A stretch of 49,789 nucleotides of DNA from an uncultured Oscillospiraceae bacterium. GTDB taxonomy: Bacteria > Bacillota > Clostridia > Oscillospirales > Ruminococcaceae. This document shows, one piece after another, positions 43,593 to 49,789 of this stretch. Below the pieces are notes generated by a model. It worked only from the letters and a program-made list of their open reading frames with translations. It ran no database searches and was not told where the DNA came from. The first letter of the stretch is position 1; every line of letters begins with the position of its first letter. Where the stretch lies: contig CAUDDP010000009.1 in assembly GCA_958448395.1 (NCBI GenBank), forward strand, positions 1-49,789, in the 5' to 3' direction. The position numbers and the translations under genes were made by a program.

Positions 43593-43879
43593 AACCATAT
43601 TTAAGAGAAAAAATAACGTTCGGATTTCATGATGTGCCCGAAAATACATCTTTTGAGGCAGGTTATCTTGTAACGGAAAACAGCGGCTGGAGAAGTATTC
43701 GTCCTGTTGTGAATCATGAGAAATGCACTGGCTGTATGCAGTGTTATCTTTACTGTCCCGACGGCGTAATTTCCATAGAAGAGAAAAAAGCAGTGGTGGA
43801 TTATAAATTCTGCAAGGGCTGCGGTATCTGCTCAAAAATCTGTAAAACAGGTGCAATCAGAATGGAGGCGGAGAAATAA
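43589..43879 (+). CDS. 2-oxoacid:ferredoxin oxidoreductase, delta (ferredoxin) subunit
   Basis: Delta subunit of 96 residues carrying two [4Fe-4S] clusters: CTGCMQCYLYCP and CKGCGICSKICK, each C-x2-C-x2-C-x3-C. It passes electrons between the TPP site and external ferredoxin. The N-terminal extension (to about 42) resembles PorD/VorD. It overlaps the gamma gene (ATGA) and the alpha gene (TAATG), so all subunits are likely made in equal amounts. Confidence 0.95.
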   Translation: MKPYLREKITFGFHDVPENTSFEAGYLVTENSGWRSIRPVVNHEKCTGCMQCYLYCPDGVISIEEKKAVVDYKFCKGCGICSKICKTGAIRMEAEK

Positions 43880-45042
43880 TGGCAAAGAAATTCTTATCTG
43901 GAGATGAAGCCTTTGCGGAGGGAATTCGTCTTGCAAGACCGGAAGTCATATCCGCATATCCCATAACGCCGCAGACTGTAGTCGTTGAAAGACTTTCAGA
44001 AATGGTTGAAGATAAAAGCCTTGACAGCGAATTTATTCATGTGGAATCGGAGCATTCTGCGCTTTCCTGTGCAATGGGAGCTTCTGCGGCAGGAGTTCGT
44101 GCGTTTACGGCAACCTCGTCGCAGGGACTTTTATACATGGCTGAATGTCTGTATTATGCGTCGGGAGGAAGATTCCCCATTGTTATGATGAACGCTAACC
44201 GTTCCACTGCTCTGCCGTGGAATATTTACGGCGACCAGCGTGACAGCCTTTCGCAGCTTGACAGCGGCTGGATTCAGGCTTATGCGGAAAATGCTCAGGA
44301 ATCCCTTGACCTTGCTCTGATGAGTTACTACATAGCGGAAAATGAAAAAGTTTCCACGCCGTTTATGGTGAATCTGGACGGATTTATTTTAACTCACACG
44401 TATGAACAGGTAGATATTCCCACACAGGAGCAGGCAGATAAATTCCTGCCGAAATACGAAACCGAGAATAAGCTTGACCTTGATAATCCCAAAAATATGG
44501 CATTCTCAGCAGGTCCTGAACATAACTATATTTTCAAATACAAAGAGCATATCGGCATGAAAAATTCTGTTTCGGTAATCAAGGAGGCGGAAGAAAAATT
44601 CTCGGAAATTTTCGGCAGAAAGTATTCCGGACTGATTGATACATACAAAACAGATGATGCAGATTACATCATCATAACACTTGGCAGTATCGCCGGACTT
44701 TGCAGAGAAACAGCCGATAAACTTCGCAAAAACGGCATTAAGGCAGGCGTATTGCGTATCAGGTATATGCGTCCGTTTCCGGCGAAGGAAATTGCCGAAG
44801 CTGTGAAAAATGCGAAAGCCGTTGCCGTGCTTGAAAAAGACATCTCTTTCGGAAACGAGGGTGCAGTATTCACAAACGTAAATTCCGCACTTTATGCGGA
44901 AAAAGTAAATGTGCCGTCATATAATTTCATAGGCGGTCTTGGCGGTAAAAATATTTCCGCATCTGATATTGATAATATTTATTCCGAAATCGAAAAAGGA
45001 ACGAAAACAGTAAATTTCATTGGGATCGAGGTGGGAAAGTAA
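43879..45042 (+). CDS. 2-oxoacid:ferredoxin oxidoreductase, alpha subunit
   Basis: Alpha subunit of 387 residues. The start GDEAFAEGIRLARPEVISAYPITPQT is the PorA signature; VESEHSALSCAMGASAAGVRAFTATSSQGL and WNIYGDQRDSLSQLDSGWIQAYAENAQE follow. The C-terminal half (YIIITLGSIAGLCRETADKLR) is the transketolase C-like domain. The substrate cannot be read from these motifs: pyruvate, branched-chain and aryl 2-oxoacids are used by close relatives. The linked ligase and aminotransferase argue against simple pyruvate metabolism. Confidence 0.93.
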   Translation: MAKKFLSGDEAFAEGIRLARPEVISAYPITPQTVVVERLSEMVEDKSLDSEFIHVESEHSALSCAMGASAAGVRAFTATSSQGLLYMAECLYYASGGRFPIVMMNANRSTALPWNIYGDQRDSLSQLDSGWIQAYAENAQESLDLALMSYYIAENEKVSTPFMVNLDGFILTHTYEQVDIPTQEQADKFLPKYETENKLDLDNPKNMAFSAGPEHNYIFKYKEHIGMKNSVSVIKEAEEKFSEIFGRKYSGLIDTYKTDDADYIIITLGSIAGLCRETADKLRKNGIKAGVLRIRYMRPFPAKEIAEAVKNAKAVAVLEKDISFGNEGAVFTNVNSALYAEKVNVPSYNFIGGLGGKNISASDIDNIYSEIEKGTKTVNFIGIEVGK

Positions 45043-45929
45043 TGGCAGTAACAGCAAAAAATCTCTGCAAAGATGAATTCTTTTATGGACATAAAGCCTG
45101 TGCAGGCTGCGGAGGAAGTCTTGCAGTCAGAAACGCATTGAAAGTTCTCGGAAAAAATGCGGTCGCCGTACTTCCGGCAGGCTGTATGTCAGCCGTGGGA
45201 TTCAATTTTCCGCAGCTTTGCTTTGCGAATAATGCGATAATTTCGACTTTTGCAGGAACAGCGTCAATGCTCACAGGAATCGAAGCCGGATTTCGCAGAC
45301 GTGGGATAACGGATTTCACGGCGGTAGGTTTCGCAGGCGACGGCGGAACGGCTGATATTGGTATTCAGGCACTTTCGGGTGCAATCGACAGAAATGACAA
45401 TATCATTTATATTTGCTATGACAATGAAGCCTACATGAATACAGGAATCCAGAAAAGCGGTTTAACGCCTTTCGGTGCAAAGACTACGACCACTCCTGCG
45501 GGTGAAAATATCAGAGGAAATATCCGTCCGAAGAAGAATATGTTTGAAATCGTGGCTGCTCACGATATTCCCTATGCCGCAACTGCAACAGTCGGATATA
45601 TGACGGATTTTCTGAACAAGATTGAAAAGGCATCTAAGATAAAAGGCACGAAGTATATTCATGTTATCGCACCTTGTCCCACAGGTTGGGGCATTCCAGT
45701 GAGTGATACGGTAGAAATCGCAAAAGAAATTGTTGACTGCGGTCTGTGGTATCTTGCAGAATTTGAAAACGGAGCGTATCATATCACATATACACCAAAG
45801 GAATTCACAAGCGTTTCCGATTATATCAGAAAGCAGGGCAGATTCAGACATCTTACAGACGGTGATATTGAAATTATTACAAATTCTCGTGATAAGAAAT
45901 GGGAGAAAATCAGAAAGGAATGGTCTTGA
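45042..45929 (+). CDS. 2-oxoacid:ferredoxin oxidoreductase, beta (TPP-binding) subunit
   Basis: Beta subunit of 295 residues holding TPP and the proximal [4Fe-4S] cluster. Cluster ligands are seen as CAGC near the start, C in LPAGCMSA and C in HVIAPCPTGW. The TPP-binding motif runs from GDGGTADIG to the YDNEAYMNTG region. TAATG overlap with the alpha gene. The enzyme interconverts 2-oxoacid + CoA with acyl-CoA + CO2 and reduced ferredoxin and can run in the carboxylating direction when ferredoxin is reduced. Confidence 0.94.
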   Translation: MAVTAKNLCKDEFFYGHKACAGCGGSLAVRNALKVLGKNAVAVLPAGCMSAVGFNFPQLCFANNAIISTFAGTASMLTGIEAGFRRRGITDFTAVGFAGDGGTADIGIQALSGAIDRNDNIIYICYDNEAYMNTGIQKSGLTPFGAKTTTTPAGENIRGNIRPKKNMFEIVAAHDIPYAATATVGYMTDFLNKIEKASKIKGTKYIHVIAPCPTGWGIPVSDTVEIAKEIVDCGLWYLAEFENGAYHITYTPKEFTSVSDYIRKQGRFRHLTDGDIEIITNSRDKKWEKIRKEWS

Positions 45930-45931
45930 TT

Positions 45932-47101
45932 ATGCCGATTTTATCAGACAGAACCGCAGGATTTACAGATTCTGTGATCAGAAGAATGACAAGAATTTCA
46001 AATCAGTATGGAGCAGTAAATCTTTCGCAGGGTTTCCCTGATTTTGAACCGCCGAAAGAAATACTGGACAGACTTGCAGAAGTTACAAGAGAAGATTTTC
46101 ACCAGTATTCCATAACATGGGGAGCGCAGAATTTCCGTGAAGCTTTAGCGAAAAAATACGAGCATTTTTCCGGCAGAGCGATTGATCCCAACAGCGAAAT
46201 CGTAGTAACCTGCGGCAGTACAGAAGCGATGATGGCGGCAATGATGAGCGTGACGAATCCGGGGGATAAAGTGATCGTATTTTCGCCGTTCTATGAAAAT
46301 TATGGTGCAGATACGATTCTTTCGGGAGCAGAGCCGATTTACGTTCCGCTTGTTCCGCCGGAGTTCAATTTTGATGCAGACGTTCTGGAATCGGCTTTCA
46401 AGCAGAATCCGAAGGCGATTATTGTCTGCAATCCGTCCAATCCCTGCGGCAAGGTTTTCACACAGGAAGAACTTGAAATCATTGCAGACCTTGCAAAAAA
46501 ATATGATACATTTGTTATTACAGACGAAGTTTACGAGCATATTCTGTATAAACCTCATGTGCATACATATATTGCGACTCTGCCCGATATGTGGGAGAGA
46601 ACAATTCAATGCAGTTCGCTGTCAAAAACTTATTCGATAACAGGTTGGCGGTTGGGATATGTTATTGCACCGCCGCATATTATTGATACAGTGAAAAAAG
46701 TGCATGACTTTCTGACAGTCGGTGCGGCTGCACCGTTGCAGGAAGCGGCTGTTACGGGACTGAATTTTGGCGATGACTACTATAAGGACTTGCAGGAAAA
46801 ATACACGGAAAAACGGAATCTTTTCTTAAAAGGACTTGATGATATAAAAATACCGCATACAGTTCCGCAGGGAGCATACTATATTCTTCTTGATATTTCT
46901 GAATTCGGCTATGATAGTGATTTGGAATTCTGCGAAGTCCTTGCAAAAGATGTAGGCGTTGGAGCAGTTCCGGGTTCGAGTTTTTTCAAGGAGAATGAAA
47001 ACAGATATATCAGATTCCATTTTGCCAAGAAGAATGAAACGCTGAATGAAGCCCTGAACAGATTGTCCGATATAAGAAAGAAGATAAAACCGAGGAAGTG
47101 A
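45932..47101 (+). CDS. Class I/II PLP aminotransferase
   Basis: Aminotransferase of 389 residues, fold type I. The PLP Lys is K232 in SLSKTYSITGWRLGY; other marks are NLSQGFPDFEPP, CGSTEAMMAAM, CNPSNPCGKVF, ITDEVYEHILY and the C-terminal RIR-like YIRFHFA with the carboxylate-binding Arg. This is the AspC/AraT/kynurenine-aminotransferase group, which often acts on aromatic amino acids. The ATG at 45932 comes 2 bases after the beta-subunit stop; an ATG at 45920 is an alternative. In the proposed pathway it would aminate the 2-oxoacid made by the oxidoreductase. Confidence 0.92.
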   Translation: MPILSDRTAGFTDSVIRRMTRISNQYGAVNLSQGFPDFEPPKEILDRLAEVTREDFHQYSITWGAQNFREALAKKYEHFSGRAIDPNSEIVVTCGSTEAMMAAMMSVTNPGDKVIVFSPFYENYGADTILSGAEPIYVPLVPPEFNFDADVLESAFKQNPKAIIVCNPSNPCGKVFTQEELEIIADLAKKYDTFVITDEVYEHILYKPHVHTYIATLPDMWERTIQCSSLSKTYSITGWRLGYVIAPPHIIDTVKKVHDFLTVGAAAPLQEAAVTGLNFGDDYYKDLQEKYTEKRNLFLKGLDDIKIPHTVPQGAYYILLDISEFGYDSDLEFCEVLAKDVGVGAVPGSSFFKENENRYIRFHFAKKNETLNEALNRLSDIRKKIKPRK

Positions 47102-47105
47102 TGTT

Positions 47106-48005
47106 ATGACATTACAGCAATTGAATTATGCCATTGTTATCAGCGATGTTGGTTCAATGAATAAGGCGGCGGAGCAGTTATATATTGCTCAGCCGTCGCT
47201 GACTGCCGCAATAAAGGAGCTTGAAAAGGAAATAGGCATAACAATTTTTAATCGTGGTGCAAGAGGAATTACGCTGACTGCCGACGGTTCGGAATTTATC
47301 AAATATGCAAGACAAGTCTATCAGCAGTACGAAAATTTGCAGGAAAAATACACGGGCGGAGGACTGAAACGCAAATTCGGCGTATCAGCACAGCACTATT
47401 CCTTTGCGGTGCAGGCATTTGTGGAAATGGTAAAGGAATTTAATACCCATGAATATGAATTTGCAATCAGGGAAACCAAGACATCGAACGTCATAAACGA
47501 TGTAAGTTCGCTGAAAAGTGAAGTCGGAATTATTTATCTCAGCAATTTCAACCGGCACGTAATTACAAAACTGCTTGAATCAAGTCATCTTGAATTTCAC
47601 CATCTGATCGAATGCGATATTTTTGCATATCTTTGGAAAGAACACCCTCTTGCCCAGAATCCGTCCGTTAGCATTGAAGAACTGAAGGAATATCCATGCC
47701 TGACCTTTGAGCAGGGGGATAAAAGCTCCTTTTATTTTGCAGAGGAAATAATTGACACGGCAGATTTTTCGAGAATTATCAAGGCCTCCGACAGATGTAC
47801 TATGCTGAATCTGATGAAAGGGCTGAACGGTTATACATTCTGTTCCGGAATCATCTGCAATGAACTTAACGGTTCGGAATATACAGCCGTTCCGATCAAA
47901 GACGCTACGGATAAAATGGAAATAGGCTATATTACGAGAAAAAATACGATTATCAGCGACATTGCAAGGATATACATAGAAAAGATAGAATCCTTTTTGA
48001 AGTAA
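47106..48005 (+). CDS. LysR-family regulator of the oxidoreductase/ligase genes
   Basis: LysR regulator of 299 residues: winged helix (LQQLNYAIVISDVGSMNKAA, IAQPSLTAAIKELEKEIG), then effector-binding domain. It starts 4 bases after the aminotransferase stop with GAGGAA upstream, so it is the last gene of the oxidoreductase operon. Matching LysR boxes at the operon promoter and at the ligase promoter directly downstream make it the obvious regulator of both, with autoregulation. The inducer may be an arylacetate or aromatic amino acid, but this is inferred from neighbours only. Confidence 0.92.
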   Translation: MTLQQLNYAIVISDVGSMNKAAEQLYIAQPSLTAAIKELEKEIGITIFNRGARGITLTADGSEFIKYARQVYQQYENLQEKYTGGGLKRKFGVSAQHYSFAVQAFVEMVKEFNTHEYEFAIRETKTSNVINDVSSLKSEVGIIYLSNFNRHVITKLLESSHLEFHHLIECDIFAYLWKEHPLAQNPSVSIEELKEYPCLTFEQGDKSSFYFAEEIIDTADFSRIIKASDRCTMLNLMKGLNGYTFCSGIICNELNGSEYTAVPIKDATDKMEIGYITRKNTIISDIARIYIEKIESFLK

Positions 48006-48013
48006 CCGGAGTT

Positions 48014-48080
48014 ATAGTAATTTTCTATTGCTCGTTATCAATAATGCATAGTAGACAAATAGGAAAAGTAGTGATATAAT
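48014..48080 (+). promoter_or_regulatory. LysR box and promoter of the ligase gene
   Basis: ATAG-TAATTTT-CTAT (48014-48028), then TAGACA (48052-48057), 17 bp, TATAAT (48075-48080) with extended TG. Box centre to -35 is 31 bp and to -10 is 54 bp, identical to the oxidoreductase promoter. TATC follows 7 bases after CTAT here as well. Confidence 0.72.
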
Positions 48081-48130
48081 AAATACAGAACAGCAGAGAT
48101 GCTGAACATATGATAATGGAGGTAATACCA

Positions 48131-49483
48131 ATGAGCAATGTAATTAAAAAGAACCCTAATGATAAATACTGGAACGAGGCTCTCGAAACAATGCCCCGTG
48201 AAGAACTTGAACAGAAGCAGCTTGAAGATCTAAAGGAAATCGTAAAGTTTGCATACGAAAATGCACCTTATTATAAACGTTCGTTCGATGAAGCAGGCGT
48301 GAAGCCCGAAGATATTCATACTCTTAAAGATATTCAGAAATTTCCGTTTATCAACAAGACTACGCAGCGTGATACACAGGGTGTAGGCTCATTTTTAGGT
48401 GAGCTTGCTGCTGTTCCAGAAGAAGATGTTGTTTTTGTTTCAACTTCATCAGGCTCAACCGGAGTGCCAACAATGAGTCCGTTTACCAAGCAGGATTTCG
48501 ATGAATTTCAGGATACGGAAAGCCGATGGTTCTGGCAGGTGGGAATGAGACCAAATGACAGATACGTTCACGCACTGAATTTCTCCCTCTATGTCGGAGG
48601 TCCTGACGTAATCGGTGCGCAGAATCTTGGAGCACTCTGTATCTGGGGCGGAACGCTTCCGAGCGAAAGACTTTTATTTATTCTGAAAACATATCAGCCA
48701 ACAATCATCTGGACAAGTCCTTCCTACGCATGGCAGCTGGGTGAAAAGGCAAAGAAAGCCGGCATTGACCCGAAAAAGGATTTGTCTATCAGGAAGATTA
48801 TCGTTGCCGGCGAGCTTGGCGGTTCGATTGACGCTACCAGAAAAGCAATTGAAGATCTCTGGGGTGCAGAGGTATATGACTTTTACGGACTGTCAGATAT
48901 TTTCGGTGCTTGCGCTGCACAGTGCGAATATCATGACGGATTACATATTGCAGAAAATCATATTCTTGTGGAAACAATTGATATTCACACGGGTGAAGTT
49001 CTTCCAGACGGAGAAGTCGGAGAGCTTGTATTTACAACCCTCCGCAAACACGCAAGACCACTTATCCGTTTCAAGACGGGCGACATCGGACGTATCGACA
49101 AAACGCCTTGCAAATGCGGCAGAACTCATGGTAGAATCCATATTCTCGGCAGAAAGGACGATATGTTTATCGTTTCTGCTGTCAATGTTTTCCCAAGCGA
49201 TATTGAAGCGGTTATCCGTGAGCTTGACGGCGTGACAGGGGAATATCTGATAAGAATATTTGAAAAGGATTTCACCTGCAAGTATTCCGTTGAAATCGAA
49301 AAGACTGCCGACAATACAGATGCTGATGAAGTAATAGCCGAGAAGGTTTCCAACGCTCTGAAAGCAAGAATTGGCGTAAAGCCTTATAACGTTGTTGTTC
49401 ATGAGGACGGCGGACTTGATACACGTTCTGAGCACAAGTCTAAGAGAATCATTGATGAACGTAAGCTGGATTACAGCATATAA
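48131..49483 (+). CDS. Phenylacetate-CoA ligase-like AMP-forming enzyme
   Basis: Ligase of 450 residues in the PaaK group of adenylate-forming enzymes, activating an aryl or other organic acid to its CoA thioester with ATP to AMP. Motifs in order: STSSGSTGVPT (P-loop), DFYGLSDIFG (family YG-SE, here with Asp), RPLIRFKTGDIGRI, and GRKDDMFIVSAVNVFPSDIEAVI linking to the mobile C-terminal domain. GGAGGT is 7 bases before the ATG at 48131. It has its own LysR-controlled promoter and terminator. PaaK relatives mostly use phenylacetate, but arylacetates such as indoleacetate are possible. Confidence 0.9.
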   Translation: MSNVIKKNPNDKYWNEALETMPREELEQKQLEDLKEIVKFAYENAPYYKRSFDEAGVKPEDIHTLKDIQKFPFINKTTQRDTQGVGSFLGELAAVPEEDVVFVSTSSGSTGVPTMSPFTKQDFDEFQDTESRWFWQVGMRPNDRYVHALNFSLYVGGPDVIGAQNLGALCIWGGTLPSERLLFILKTYQPTIIWTSPSYAWQLGEKAKKAGIDPKKDLSIRKIIVAGELGGSIDATRKAIEDLWGAEVYDFYGLSDIFGACAAQCEYHDGLHIAENHILVETIDIHTGEVLPDGEVGELVFTTLRKHARPLIRFKTGDIGRIDKTPCKCGRTHGRIHILGRKDDMFIVSAVNVFPSDIEAVIRELDGVTGEYLIRIFEKDFTCKYSVEIEKTADNTDADEVIAEKVSNALKARIGVKPYNVVVHEDGGLDTRSEHKSKRIIDERKLDYSI

Positions 49484-49605
49484 CCAGAGATGACGAAAAG
49501 ATACAAACAATATCACGTGCAAAGGAATGTGCAAAGCGGTAAGGCAGGATTTTTGCGGTTTTGCCGGAAGAAAAAATACAAAAACGTGGTTAGTTGTTTA
49601 CTGTC

Positions 49606-49654
49606 AAATATTCTATGTATTGTTGGAATACCGCAATACATAGAATATTTTTTT
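49606..49654 (+). terminator. Terminator after the ligase gene
   Basis: Perfect 17-bp stem (AAATATTCTATGTATTG with its complement at 49634-49650), 11-base loop, T7 tail. An open frame at 49490-49732 runs straight through it and is not a gene. Confidence 0.85.
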
Positions 49655-49789
49655 CGCAATAGTGGAAAAATTTCAGTAAATGCGGAGAGAGATTTCAGCG
49701 TATTCATGTTGCTTGTCCGAGAAGTGTTCTGAAAGAACGTGAGTTCGATGAGAGCGTTTTATCTGCCGAATGGCAACTGCGGTCAAGCT
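49655..49789. other. End of window, no supported gene
   Basis: A short frame opens with ATG at 49748 (MRAFYLPNG) and reaches the window end, but it has no clear ribosome site and is too short to judge. Nothing else is recognised here. Confidence 0.3.

Noticed and set aside
43074..45929. Indolepyruvate oxidoreductase (IorAB)
   Set aside because: IorA is a large fused subunit with its own ferredoxin domain; here four separate subunits of the POR/VOR type are present.
49490..49732. 80-residue frame after the ligase gene
   Set aside because: It runs through a perfect 17-bp terminator hairpin, has no ribosome site and no recognisable domain.

Overview
The window comes from a low-to-mid G+C Firmicute of the class Clostridia, most like Ruminococcus and relatives (Oscillospiraceae). 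The evidence is a SpoIIE sporulation phosphatase, a clostridial glycogen cluster with the GlgD subunit, a PPi-type phosphofructokinase, DUF4317, a VTC/DUF4956/beta-helix lipoprotein trio, strong AGGAGG ribosome sites and sigma-A promoters with 17-bp spacers. All assignments come from reading motifs; no database search was possible.

Layout. 1-5.0 kb: recD2 (cut by the window start), comF, mreB/mbl and radA, all on +. 5.2-7.5 kb: spoIIE behind a promoter with the wide spacing typical of Spo0A-activated genes. 7.7-13.6 kb: glycogen genes glgB, glgC, glgD, glgA. 14.0-19.9 kb: a Bce-like two-component system and ABC transporter, followed by a 51-residue membrane protein, a lipoprotein and a GT51 glycosyltransferase, which together look like a cell-wall stress unit. 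20.2-22.3 kb: apbE, a NusG-domain-II protein and a Gx transporter, a flavin/redox trio like part of the Gram-positive extracellular electron transfer loci. 22.5-26.9 kb: a heterodimeric ABC exporter (-) divergent from a LysR regulator. 27.0-30.8 kb: a DUF368 polyprenyl-phosphate transporter candidate, a DacF-like protein that has lost its catalytic Ser and Lys, and a phosphoesterase. 30.9-34.5 kb (-): ydbC, maf, DUF4317, pfp. 34.8-37.8 kb: VTC polymerase domain, DUF4956, beta-helix lipoprotein. 38.05 kb: initiator tRNA-Met.

At 38.36-40.01 kb lies an IS3-family element with a dead transposase. To its right codon choice changes visibly (Arg moves from CGN to AGA, Leu from TTG/CTG towards CTT). 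This means either transferred DNA or an assembly junction at the IS.

The right arm, 40.1-49.5 kb, is the most interesting part. It has PLP synthase pdxST (-), its MocR regulator pdxR (+), a four-subunit 2-oxoacid:ferredoxin oxidoreductase, a PLP aminotransferase, a LysR regulator and an AMP-forming phenylacetate-CoA-ligase-like enzyme. Two near-identical 15-bp LysR boxes (ATAG-N7-CTAT) sit at exactly the same distance from the promoters of the oxidoreductase operon and the ligase gene. The set fits a regulated route from a free organic acid, most likely phenylacetate or another arylacetate, through acyl-CoA and reductive carboxylation to an amino acid, with PLP supplied next door. Reductive carboxylation of this kind is known biochemically in rumen bacteria. 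The substrate and direction here are inferred.
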